Shown here one piece after another: positions 10,654 through 20,204 of a stretch of DNA of 64,000 nucleotides. The notes under the pieces were generated by a model. The model was not told the origin of the DNA. It searched no databases and saw only the letters and a program-made list of their open reading frames with translations. The position numbers were made by a program, and so were the translations under genes. The stretch is from Isochrysis galbana (lineage: Eukaryota > Haptophyta > Isochrysidales > Isochrysidaceae), in NCBI GenBank assembly GCA_018136815.1, contig CM030932.1, positions 4,029,790 through 4,093,789 of the forward strand, given 5' to 3'. Numbering within the stretch: position 1 is the stretch's first letter; each line of letters begins with the position of its first letter.

Positions 10654-10860
10654 CCGCCTCGCTCTCCCTCCCCCCTTCTCTCCCCCTACCCCCCCCCCCA
10701 CCCCCACCCCCTGTTGCATCTCCCGTACTGTTTTCTGTTTTCCCCTCTCGTCGCCATCGCCCGGAGGTCACACGGAGGTTGCCCTCTCTCCCCCTCTCCC
10801 TGCCCCCCCCCTCCCCCTCCCCCCCCCCCCCCCCGAAACCGATCTCTGTAATTTCTCCAC
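10560..10860. repeat. Simple-sequence promoter region: (GCT)n and poly-C/T tracts
   Basis: It contains (CTG)n at 10621-10650 and several C runs up to about 15 bases, directly upstream of the kinase ATG. Homopurine/homopyrimidine sequence only. Confidence 0.8.
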
Positions 10861-12039
10861 AGAAAGTTCCTCTCGCGTCCTCTAATGCGGCAGACCTCAA
10901 AACGAAGACCCAGATCAGATTCACGGCGAACGATTCGACTCCAATTTCAGGAGGTGTGATTCTCCTTCACCAGACAAATTGAGCCGTGTTTGATCGTCAA
11001 ACTTTCAAAATTAAGCCTTGCTTGTTCGTCAAAGCGCAAAGCGCTGTGCTGCTGCGACACAGAAGGCCAGGCCCGTTCTGACGGCGAGTAAAAGTACTTT
11101 TATGTTCTAGTAGCGGCACCCGTGTTCGTCGCTTTGGGGGAAAAGGCGTTCCAGTGGGAAACCGAGGAATGGGCGCGGAAACGGGGTGGACACACACTCG
11201 CGCCGATCTCGCCGCGCCATGTGCGTGAGAGGGGCTTCCGAGCCGCCGCGAGCTCCGTGGCGGGGCGTGGGTGCCTGTTGGGCAGCCCGAGCGTGGTGTG
11301 CTGTAAGTGGTTAGCCGCCTCATCCATGGGCCGCCGTTCTCCCGCTCCTCCGGGACCCGTTCGACCCGCCTGGTGCCGATGCCATCTCGGTAGTCAGATG
11401 ACGGGTCGAGCAGGCCTCAAGGCCTTCTCTTCGGCTGGCAAGTGGAGAGGGATGAGAGAAAGAGGGATCAGACGGCGAGGAACGGAGGCATGGTCGCCGC
11501 GAGGCCGCGGCGAGGCTGGAAGTTGCAAGGGCAGCGGCAGCGAGAGCGGAGCTCTGATGGTGGCGAAGCTGGGGCGGCAGGCGGCGTTGAGAGCCGAGGT
11601 GGCAAGGGTGGCGGCAATGGCGGACAGTGGCGATGTGGGTGGCGGTGAAGGCTGCAGCCGCGAGAAACGCGGTGAAGGCGGCGGGCGGCGGGGCGAGGGC
11701 GGCGAGGGCGATGTGGACAGAATGGATGGCAGGGGCCAGGGCATTGGCAGAGGAGGCGTGGGGCGGGGAACCAAGGTGAGGAGGCTTGGGGGTGAAGGTG
11801 ATGCGGATGGCGAGGCCGGCGATGGCGGCGAAGGGAGATCAGGCGAGGGAAGGCAGGTTCCCCACTTTCCTTCATTCCAACCTGTCGGCAAGCTGCTCGC
11901 ACTAGCACAAAAGCAATTTTTGAGGATATGTAGTTGAGAGCACGTAGATTTTTGGGTAGCTTTCGATTATGTGTGTAAGGTCGTATGTCAAAAAGATGTG
12001 TTTGCACTACATCTGAGCGTATATTTGTTGCCGAAGCGA
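10861..12039. other. Open GC-rich frames without recognised homology
   Basis: Long frames overlap on both strands (a Gly/Arg-rich one on +, a Pro/Ser-rich one on -). Both are low complexity, and I found no conserved block to choose a strand. The minus frame 11394-11891 resembles the Pro-rich N-terminus at 3102-3550 in composition only. Confidence 0.35.
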
Positions 12040-12300
12040 TTAAAAACACCACGCGCGCGGACCTGACCCTTTAACTTGCAGCAACGCCCGCTCCCTTTAC
12101 CTTTACACTCCCTCCTCCTGCTTTGCGCTTTGCGGCTCGTCCCTCGTGCTCTACTTAATAGGCATAGAGGCTAGGATTACTGGGCTTCCAGCGGTAGGCG
12201 GCGTGAACTGGCCCCCGATTGCCGATGGTCTAGTTCCCTCCTTCCTCTTGCTCCATCGGGCAACCGGTTGTTAGTGACTCGTAGTGTTTTCCGTTGGGGG
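12040..12300 (-). mobile_element. LINE 3'-end fragment (inverted)
   Basis: Read on the minus strand it has GAGCACGAGGGACGAGCC, GGGAGCGGGCG and a terminal GCGCGCGTGGTGTTTTTAA. These correspond to the 3' UTR and tail of the full-length LINE at about 48410-48538. No coding part remains. Confidence 0.6.
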
Positions 12301-12805
12301 TGGAGTGGTTTGAGGTTTGAGGTTTGAGAGCGTTGGCTGGGTTGTGTGTTGTGTGTGAATGCAATGTCTTTGATCTTTGAGGTTTCTAATGCATGTGTAT
12401 AAAAAGTTGGCTATCGTCACACAATACGGCCATTTAGGCAAGAAGCGTTCATTTGGCCCACCCTGCTAGTGCTAGCATCTAGCATGAAGAACTTCCTCCT
12501 GAGGTGAGAAGTCTTCAATCATCACCACATACACAAAAAGTGACAATGAACAATGAATAAAGAGAGAGAAAGAGCACGTCCAAGCAATACTGTCCGACTT
12601 GCAAGCTCATACACCTACACCTACACCTACATAGGCCCAGATCGACATATGCAAGATATGGTTTGCAGATTTTGGCCCTTTCAAAAGGGCCTTTTCGGTG
12701 ATTTTTTTTGCATATCTCTCTGCATATTTTGCAAATTTGATGCATATTTTGTGGGTTGAAGGGGCCTCGCTCGGCACTCAGTCAGGTCTCAGTCTCTCAG
12801 TCTCA
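12301..12805. other. No gene seen
   Basis: AT-richer than its surroundings. It has short repeats (GAGGTTT x3 near 12312-12330, ACCTAC x4 near 12610-12632) and a stretch with four TGCATAT-type motifs at about 12650-12750. Confidence 0.4.
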
Positions 12806-12830
12806 GGTTGCGTTCCGTCGAAAGAGGACC
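12806..12830 (+). repeat. A2-type AB element end (left, short)
   Basis: GGTTGCGTTCCGTCGAAAGA plus GGACC, matching the ends at 8360 and 63837. Similarity stops after about 25 bp. Confidence 0.55.
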
Positions 12831-13050
12831 GCATCTCGGCCTCCCGCGCTCGGCGACGCAGCTCCGCGACTACCGTAGCGTGCCGCGTCCGAAATTCGGG
12901 GAGCGGCCTGCATACTTTCACACGTTCCTCAATGGCAGCTTCTCGTCGAGGTGTGCTGACGTATGCTGAACGGGCCCCTCTAGAGTACGTGCGGCCGCAC
13001 AACAGACAACAACAGACAAGCCTTGGCGCCTTGGCTCGCACCAAGGACCA

Positions 13051-13787
13051 AGGTCGCGTTCCGTCAAATATGGGACATCACTCAATTGAGCCATCGAATG
13101 TCCATAGTCGTTACAAAAACTATTCATACGCCCTCACTCGGCGCCCAGAGTTCCCCCCCCGCGGAAAGGGTGAACGCACGGCGTGCACCTTCATAGGGAG
13201 AAAAAGTTGTTATGCGCACGCACGGCGACCCCGCGGGGGGAACCGATGCACATCGCGCTGTGCGCGTGCACGGCCACGGCGTGCACATGGGTGATTGCAA
13301 CTCATCACACACGGTCCCGTGAGACATCTCTCTTATATATATTGGATGTTTACGTAGTTGTATGACTTGGGATAAACAGAGGAAACGCAGAGAAAAACGT
13401 CCACATGCGCACGCACGGCGTCCCCGCGGGGGAACCGATGCACATCGCGCCGTGCGCATGCACGGCGTGCATGGGTGACTGCCAAAAACTCACCACACAT
13501 GTCCCGTGAAATACATCTCTTATACTGGACGTTTGCGTAAGTGTAGACGAACCGCAGAGAATCAAATTGGCATACGCACGCACGGCGTCTCCATGGGGGC
13601 GCGCTGGTTCGTCAGGAAAAAGACACTGTGACAGCTGACAACTGCCGAAAATAGACCAGTCCTTAAAAGCGCGCCGTAGATGTTAGATGTTAAACGCCGA
13701 TACCAGGGTCACGTGTGAATATTATTATTGTATATGGACATTTGATCGCTCAATTCGACTGATGCCCACAATTGACGGAACGACACC
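13051..13787. mobile_element. AB-family element with two B-like ends, about 740 bp
   Basis: The left end (13051-13110) reads AGGTCGCGTTCCGTCAAATA, then TGGGACATCACTCAATTGAG and CGAATGTCCATAG. The right end (13731-13787) is the inverse of a B end: GGACATTTGATCGCTCAATT .. GACGGAACGACACC. The ends are imperfect inverted copies over about 55 bp. The interior has no gene and is made of about 2.5 tandem hairpin units. Non-autonomous. Confidence 0.7.
13195..13620. repeat. Tandem array of about 170-200-bp units with an internal hairpin
   Basis: Units start near 13205, 13403 and 13571 with TGCGCACGCACGGCG. Within a unit this arm is followed by CGCCGTGCGCATGCA or a variant, so each unit can fold into a stem. 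A single related hairpin lies at 40468-40540 inside another AB element. Confidence 0.75.
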
Positions 13788-14590
13788 TCGCTGGGGTTGC
13801 ATGGGAGGGGAGGAAGGAAGGGATCCCGGTTGGAGCTGCATGCGAGGGAACCAGGAGAGAGGGGCGGGAGGAGAGACACGCTCTAGCTCTAAGAATAGAG
13901 TGTGTCGGAGACGCTCCCCCTTGCATGCGAGGAGGCGCGCTCTAAGAATAGATCGTGTCGCATGGGATGCTCCCCCTACCCGCAACACCTCCTCGTCCCT
14001 CCCTACCCCTCATGTTCATACGGAATATGGATACGACGGCTATCAGTATCAAAGATTGGAGTTCCACAGCTCCGCATCCACACCTCGCCCCCACTACCAA
14101 CACTGACCTAGCTGGTGACGGGTTGGCTGGGTCAGGACAACAGCTGAAGTTTCATTTGGAACTCAAACTGTCGACCCACCCCCTTCCCAATCGTCTTCGG
14201 CATCATCTTGCTTCTCCACACTCAAAAACACTCAAAGCTCTCGCACGGCGACGAGTCATCCATAGCCCACCGACCGACTCCTTGGCAATCAGCTCGAACC
14301 AAATGCCAAAATACCTCTCAGCCTTCCCAACTCTTATGAAAGCTATGGCTCACTGCAAAACTCCACTTGGGGTGTCGAATCATCAATTCGGGCGAGGTCT
14401 CCCCCCTAGACCCTGCCACCAAGACGCCATACCGAGTGAGTACGAGTGAGCGCACGGGCAGCAGCCGGCTGGCTTCTCAGCGAGTGTAAGATGAATGCCG
14501 TGATCCGCTACCCTCAGAATCGAAATGTACCTGAATGAGCCTATAGATCAGCCGAAGAGGGTCGTCCCCGTCTTGCCTACGCGCGAGACT
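13788..14590. other. 3' flank of the zeta-like gene; short imperfect repeats
   Basis: Two imperfect copies of GCTCTAAGAATAGA-containing sequence occur at about 13886-13928 and 13939-13976. No supported gene. The + strand frame 13955-14449 shows no conserved motif. Confidence 0.4.
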
Positions 14591-16153
14591 CTAGGGCGTG
14601 GCCTCCGATGTCATAGCATCCTCATCGTCAAGGCCATCCTCGGCAAAGCGAACAGTTGTGTCTGGTATTCTCACGCACCACTCGCCCCGTATGACGTCAA
14701 ACATATGGATCGAGTCGAAAATCGTCCGCTTAGAGCGCTCGTCAATAATCTCTCCAAAGTGGCGGTGGTAGCGGCGGAGGGAAGCAATCGCCTGCGCCTT
14801 GGATATGTGCCGCCCGAACGCGGCGCCAGAAGCCATACGATTGCAGAGAAACCTCCAGTTGGCGAGCGGGGTGATGTGCGTCCCTATCAAGTGGACTTTG
14901 CAACCCCTCTCCCGAAACTTGCGAGCGTGCGTGAGCACGTGCTCGTTGTCATGCAGCGTCTTCTCGAGCATGATACTCCGCCCCTCTTCCAAAGCACGCT
15001 CCACCACTTGGTCGATCAGCAGGATGGACTCACGGTGGAGGTACTGTGCGTGCAGCAGGTGCTTGCCCGGCCCATGCAGACGGTTGTTCTCGCGCACGCG
15101 CTGCGAGAGCTCGTCGGATCCCCACGCAGCCAGGTACTCCTTCACGAGATCGGCGGATGCATCGAGCAGCGGAATGTCTAGGGTGCGAAGGTACCGCTTG
15201 ATCACCGAGTCCTTGCCTGAACCGGGTACGCCCACCACCAGGAAGATGTGCTGCTGTTGGGGCGGCAGCAGCTCACCCTCCTTGGGCTTGGGCGTAACGA
15301 TTCGCGCGAGAGGCCCACGACCTGTCGACGGCTTGCCCCGCGCAGAAGTGCGGCTGGATCGGAGCATCTGGTCAATGATCCGTGTGTGCAATGCCTGCCG
15401 ATCCGCCTGGAATGAGCAGAGGGAGCACGTGTACTCGGCGCCTCCGACGCCCTCCTCAACGTGCGGATGCTCACAGCAGAGTACAATAGAGTCCTTAGAC
15501 ATAGGCGAGGACCAGTCGCCCAGGTAGTCGATCGAGGCGAGCGATACCTGAAGCAGCTCCTGCTCCTCATCGGACAGGTGGACTAGGGGCGGGTCAGGCG
15601 TGTCGGCGAGCTTGAGCACCTCTTGCTCACGTAGATCAGGCAGTCGTGGCGTATGGGGCCGAAGAGCGCGGGTCCCGTTGGCAAGCAACTTCCCCCCGCG
15701 GTACACTCCTGGCGCGGACGGCTCTAGCGTCTCGATCCACTGCGGCGCTATGCTCTCCTCCTGCAGCATCCTTGCAATGGCAACCATTGACTCTGGCTCA
15801 CTCTCCTCTGCGGCTGCGTCACGTCCAGCGGCCTCGGCAGCGGCCTCGGCCGAGACCTGGATTGGTTCATCAACCTCCCTGTGGGTGCATCGCGCCGCTG
15901 CCCGCCCTCTAGCGGTCGGAGCAGTGGGAGCAAAGAGGGTCAGGGCGGGAAAGCCGAGAGAGAGTGGAGCGCCAGCCTCCGCTGCTCTGTGTCCTCCAAG
16001 CGGTGGGCTGAGAGCGGCGGCGGCGGGCTCGAGGAGGAGGAGGAGAAGGAGTCGCCGTAGCCGCGGGTCGGCGCCGCTGGATGAGGGCCCCGCGTCGGCT
16101 GGGCTGCGGGGGCGTGGGTGCAGAGGCCCCACCGCGCCGCGGCGGACTCTCAT
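14591..16153 (-). CDS. Zeta-type P-loop phosphotransferase-fold protein with a hydrophobic N-terminal leader
   Basis: Single-exon, 520 residues from the ATG at 16151-16153. Residues 1-60 are Arg-rich, then LRRLLLLLLLEPAAAAL, resembling a signal or plastid/ER leader. Residues about 225-250 hold paired cysteines (CCEHPH .. CSLCSF) that may bind metal. The C-terminal 210 residues match the zeta_toxin/UNAG-kinase-like P-loop fold: Walker A GVPGSGKDS (about 310), a conserved Asp/Leu-rich strand (IPLLDASADLVKEYL), then ESILLIDQVVERALEEGRSI, HVLTHARKFRERGCKVHLIG and an Arg-rich segment (NRMASGAAFGRHIS). In bacteria this fold phosphorylates UDP-N-acetylglucosamine; eukaryotic members are mostly uncharacterised kinases. 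The substrate here is unknown. There is no adjacent antitoxin-like gene, so nothing suggests a toxin-antitoxin pair. Confidence 0.82.
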   Translation of the reverse strand: MRVRRGAVGPLHPRPRSPADAGPSSSGADPRLRRLLLLLLLEPAAAALSPPLGGHRAAEAGAPLSLGFPALTLFAPTAPTARGRAAARCTHREVDEPIQVSAEAAAEAAGRDAAAEESEPESMVAIARMLQEESIAPQWIETLEPSAPGVYRGGKLLANGTRALRPHTPRLPDLREQEVLKLADTPDPPLVHLSDEEQELLQVSLASIDYLGDWSSPMSKDSIVLCCEHPHVEEGVGGAEYTCSLCSFQADRQALHTRIIDQMLRSSRTSARGKPSTGRGPLARIVTPKPKEGELLPPQQQHIFLVVGVPGSGKDSVIKRYLRTLDIPLLDASADLVKEYLAAWGSDELSQRVRENNRLHGPGKHLLHAQYLHRESILLIDQVVERALEEGRSIMLEKTLHDNEHVLTHARKFRERGCKVHLIGTHITPLANWRFLCNRMASGAAFGRHISKAQAIASLRRYHRHFGEIIDERSKRTIFDSIHMFDVIRGEWCVRIPDTTVRFAEDGLDDEDAMTSEATP

Positions 16154-16686
16154 CGAGAAGGGGGGGGGGGGGGGGCGCGGGTGGAACGAGGAGAGAGAGG
16201 CCCGATGAAAAAGTTTACGTATGATGAGAGAGTCGGGTAGAGAAGAGAGAGAAAGAAGAATAATATGGTAGATATGAGGGAGAAGTGAGGGAGAGGGAAC
16301 AGATGGGAAGCAGCAAAATGAGGATCTCGGCGGAAGAGAAGGGAAGGCCACGGAGAGAGGGATGTGAGGGAGAGGGAGTGAAGGGAGAGAAGAAGAGGGA
16401 AGTGAAAGAGCTGGCGCGAGGGGGGGGGGGGGGGGGGGGGGGGACGGCGAACAACGAACGAGGCACGAGCTCCCCTCCCGGTATTATGGGGACTTCATCA
16501 GATACGTCGAAAAGGCGAAAAAAACAGGTCTCTCCCTCTCTCTCTCTCACTCTCTTTCTCTCTCTCTCTCTCTCTCATGCACATACTCTCTCTCCCTCTC
16601 CCCCCCCCCCCCCCTCCCTCCCTCTCTCTCTCCCTCCCTCTCTCTCTCCGTCTCTCTCTCTCTCCGTCTCTCTCTCCCTCTCCCTC

Positions 16687-16722
<36 letters not shown>

Positions 16723-17328
16723 CCCCTCTCTCAATCACTCAACTTGGTTAAGTGTACACTTAGTTAAGTGTACACTTGGTTCATCTACATATATGCATGG
16801 CCGTCGGGGTGGCCACGGTGGCACTGGGCACGAGCCCCTCTCTCCACTCCTCCCCTACTGCCTGCTGTGGAGGAGGAACCACCACACCCTCCGGGCATGC
16901 TTCATTCTCATTCACGGCGTGAAGGTCCAGCACACACCATGGACCCAAGCAAACCCTCGCTGGCCAGCCCATCGCTCCAACCCCTCCTGCTCCTGCCTCC
17001 GGCCTCCTATACCCCTAGTCGACCTCCTATACCCCTAGTCGATTGGTCGACGGAGAGACAATCCTAGGTGGGAAACCCGTGTTTGCCGTGTTTCTACGGA
17101 GGCCCAAAACAGCCCGTTTTTACCGTGTTTCAAATCCCCTCCGTTTTAGGTACCGTGTTTGTACGGGGTACGGGGGTGCGCCCACTCGTGACAGCGCCGT
17201 GCGCGGTGGTGGGTGGTGGGTGCATGTGTGCGTGTGTGCGCGCACGTATCAATTAATATTCATGGCTCACTTGTCACTTGCTCTTCCCAATCAACAATCA
17301 ATATCCTTACTTAGTACTTAGTTAGACG
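16154..17328. other. Zeta-like gene promoter side and long CT microsatellite; no gene
   Basis: It contains two G runs (about 16159-16175 and 16422-16443), a (CT)n tract at 16525-16735 and two copies of TTAAGTGTACACTT (about 16747-16778). It also has a 19-bp tandem CTCCTATACCCCTAGTCGA (about 17004-17042). Arg/Glu- or Ser/Leu-repeat frames over the CT tract are artefacts. Confidence 0.6.
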
Positions 17329-17497
17329 TTAGACAAGTAGCTGACGGACCATCTCCTCACTTGGAGTAACAGACTCATCAGCAAGCCAATCGTCTTCGCC
17401 GTCACTGTCGTCGTCGCTGTCTGTCGCATCCGCGATCGACCTTTTTGTTTTAGAAGTTGTTTGCGTTTCTATGTTCCCTCCTTGCAGGCTAGCCACT
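17329..17497 (-). pseudogene. Acidic C-terminal coding fragment, family unknown
   Basis: The minus-strand frame reads KTKRSIADATDSDDDSDGED, DWLADESVTPSEEMVRQLLV and a stop at 17329. It looks protein-coding (an acidic tail then a helix), but the frame closes upstream at about 17500, so either an exon border or truncation lies there. No family assigned. Confidence 0.35.
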
Positions 17498-17837
17498 AGT
17501 CACCGTCGCAGGGTCCTACATTCGTCCATTCGGCCTCTTTGCCCTCGCCTCCTTTGTCGCCTCCTTTGTCGCCTGCTTGCTCCTCACCTGGCTTACCTCC
17601 TTGCGTGCTCCTCGCGTTTTTAGGCTAAGTCGCGCGTTCAGGTATCGCCGGTGCAAGGAACCGCCCCCATGTGCGACCCTGATTCCCCCTCAGGTGTTGG
17701 CCGTTGGATTATACCGTGGCGCTATTTTACTTCGGTCTTCATCAACTCACTTAAGGGTTTTCGAAAGATTCCCTCCTTATTCCTGTGCGTAACTGTCGCC
17801 CTCGTCGGATCGTCCGTCGCCCCGTCGCTCTCTTGTC

Positions 17838-18400
17838 GGCATTCTCTTCCTTGTTCGGTCTGTCAGCGGGTTCCTATGCGTTCCGTGATAAGGATACGTT
17901 AGTGTGGAGAGTGTTGACGTGAGTGTGGTGTCATCTCGTCGGTCCAGCGGACCCCAACCGTCTGTCGTCTGTCGTTCTTCGTTCGTCGCTCTCGTGAGGG
18001 GACGGAAGGGAAGCGGCGAGAGGCGCGGCGGAAGTTGGGGGGTGGCCAATGACGGGCTGGACCACCTCCTCAGCAGAGAAAGGCGGGAGGACGGGCTTGG
18101 GCGAGGGCGAGCGCGACGACGGAGCGGACATGGCTGGGCGGGTCGGGATGGATAGGCTGAGGCTGAGGGATTGGGATTGGTGAGGTTTGGTATTGAGGTA
18201 GTGTTGAGAACGAGGGACGAGAACGGGAACGGGAACGAGAACGAGAGCGACGAACGAAGAACGACAGACGACAGACGGTCCGGGGCCGATGGACCCACGA
18301 GATGACACTACACTCACGTCAACACTCTCCACACTAATGTATCCCTATCACGGAACGCACAGGCTAACCCGCTGACAGATCGAACAAGGAAGAGAATGCC
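17838..18400. mobile_element. Foldback element: about 160-bp inverted arms around a 244-bp loop
   Basis: The left arm (17838-17996) and right arm (18241-18400) are reverse complements with few differences. Shared blocks include GTGTGGAGAGTGTTGACGTG and CCGTCTGTCGTCTGTCGTTC. The identical peptide frame seen on opposite strands is a by-product of this symmetry, not a gene. No target duplication is evident. The loop is GC-rich without coding motifs. Confidence 0.85.
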
Positions 18401-18525
18401 ATCGAGGCGGTGGAGCATCTGCTCGAACGAGGCCTCGATGCGCTCGTCGAGCGTCGCGCCAGTACCCGTCGACCAGACGCCAATGTCGTCCAAGTAGGGC
18501 ACGCAGACGTCGCCCAAGGCCCCTC
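18400..18525 (-). mobile_element. Ty3/gypsy-like reverse transcriptase fragment
   Basis: The minus-strand frame reads GDVCVPYLDDIGVWSTGTGA, TLDERIEASFEQMLHRL. YLDDI followed by a short loop and a helix with E..F..ML.RL is the catalytic block of gypsy/DIRS-type reverse transcriptases. Similarity ends abruptly at 18400, the edge of the foldback element, and at about 18525. This is a short broken remnant. Confidence 0.5.
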
Positions 18526-19459
18526 CTCCTGCAGAAGCGGGCCTCCTGCTCGCTCTGCCCACCACCACTCCCGAAGACCGCGCCTCCTCAGAGGCCGAGC
18601 TCGCGGCTACCGCCGTCTTTCACCCATTCGAGGCCGGCGCCGCGCCTCCATCACCACCCCCATCGCCCTCCGATGCTGTGGAGAGCGGGCATGAGCCCGC
18701 TCTCACTGAAATCTGCATGGAAGAGGCTGTTGAGGCTTATCCTCCCCTCTCGGAGGCAGATGAGGCCGCCCCACCGTTGCCATCGGACTCGGAGGGGGCC
18801 TACGAGCTACGAGCCCTACCGAGCCACCCTCGATCGTGTCGCAGCGGTCCCGACCGCCCCACGCCCTCGCGTCCTGGCAGAAGATGCGCCCGGAATCACA
18901 ATTCCCAACCCTCACCGCCATTTCGCACCGGGCCACACCTTCTCACCGCCGTCAGCTCCGACGGAGCTGTCGGCGCCCAGCCCCCTCGTCGCTTCTCTCG
19001 AACCCGTCGCCTCCGACCCAGGGATGGTCAATTTTGGCTCTCAACTTGCAATCCCACGCGAGCACGATCAACAGCCACCTTGGCGTGCTACTGGCCGCCC
19101 AGCGCGCCCCGTTCACCGTGTCTTCACCTGCACCTGCAGTTCCTGCACTCTCACCTTCACCTGCACCTTCACTGAAGAAAAAAATTCGGACCAGCACCTT
19201 CCCAGTTGGAATTTTTTTTATTTTTTGTCTTTTCGACGAGGTTTCGGCGCGCGGCCTGCCCGATTGGCGTGACTGTGCGGGTGGCCCCAGTGTATTTGGT
19301 GTCTGGCGGGGCCCCCCATCCAGGTGGATCGTCGAAAACGGGCATGCACCGCGCCCGGTCTCGATTTGAAGTTGAGCTCTTTAAGCCCTTTCCGACTTTA
19401 GCTTTAGCGTCTTTTTCGTCAATGTTTGCTTACGTTTTGTTGTGGGTGCCCAAGGGGGA
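18520..19459 (+). other. Pro/Ala-rich open frames of unknown origin, probably transposon remnant
   Basis: Two overlapping frames look partly protein-like: 18520-18830 (AELAATAVFHPFEAGA, EEAVEAYPPLSEADEA) and 18800-19080 (YRATLDRVAAVPTAPRPRVL). A third reads LNLQSHASTINSHLGVLLAA at 19040-19110. They lie between a gypsy fragment and a transposon D end, so element origin is likely. No function is inferred. Confidence 0.3.
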
Positions 19460-19602
19460 GGTCTGGGTCCCAATGGGGCCCGGATATGTGTTAGTTGGGT
19501 GTATTGGGAACTTTCTACCGAAAAAAATCCTGAAATTTCCTTAACCGTGAGATGATGGTCATTTTTTCAACCCTAATAAAAAATCCCTGTTTGACCGCCC
19601 TA
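19460..19602 (+). mobile_element. Transposon D right-end fragment
   Basis: GGGGCCCGGATATGTGTTAG near 19478 corresponds to the sequence at about 28195-28220 of the intact D element. The segment closes with CCCTGTTTGACCGCCCTA, the inverse of the D terminal repeat. No left end is present nearby. Confidence 0.65.
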
Positions 19603-20204
19603 AGGATACCGATACCGGGCGGAGGGGAAAAGTTCTTCGTGCTAGCAGGGAGGGACCAAATGAACGCTTCTCACCTTGAGAAGTCGGCTTTTTCGACGGT
19701 GGCGGCGGAGCCGCTCATACGGACGACGCGGTGCCTCGCTTAGGGCCCGAGCGGCTCTCCATTGTCCATTGCAAGGCTGCAGCTGGAGGCCCTGGCGGCG
19801 GTGACTGCGTGCGTACGCGCGACGTGTACGCGCGCTTTGCGACCTGCGGCTCTGGGGACGCGTTGGACATGCCTCCAGGCATGTGTCTGCGCGGTCCCCA
19901 TTTAGGGGCTAGAATACCGAGGGTACTGTACTCTGGAGTAGAGTAGAGTAGAGTAGTGAATATGCTACTCTATGTACTCTAGAGTAGAGCAGTACTTTAC
20001 TCCTAGTCTAGAGGAGAGGAGAGGAGAAAGCTGTGAGAGTGTGAGAGCGCCCGCGCGAGGTCGTCGAGAGCGAGAGACGCGTAGGGGGGCGAGGTGGGGA
20101 GGGGGAGGGTGGGGGACGGGAGGGAGAGGGAGAGCGAGGGAGCCCGGGCGAGAGGAAGAGGGGGTGGTCGGTTAGTGAGCAACTGCCACTCGCACCGGCT
20201 CGCA
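19603..20204. promoter_or_regulatory. Histidine phosphatase 5' flank
   Basis: It contains an AGAGTAG-type short repeat (about 19935-19995) that can pair with nearby CTACTCT, then a purine-rich GAGGGG tract up to the ATG at 20205. No other gene seen. Confidence 0.4.

Noticed and set aside
11122-11937. 271-codon + strand Gly/Arg-rich frame
   Set aside because: An equally long Pro-rich frame lies opposite. Neither shows conserved sequence, so neither is called.
14591-16153. Toxin-antitoxin module
   Set aside because: Only the P-loop fold is shared with bacterial zeta proteins. There is no neighbouring epsilon-like gene, and eukaryotic members are ordinary cellular proteins.
16285-16767. Arg/Glu- and Ser/Leu-repeat frames on both strands
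   Set aside because: Microsatellite artefacts of the CT tract. No start context or splice partner.
17904-18332. The same peptide encoded on both strands (MESVDVSVVSS..)
   Set aside because: It is a by-product of the inverted arms of the foldback element, not two genes.
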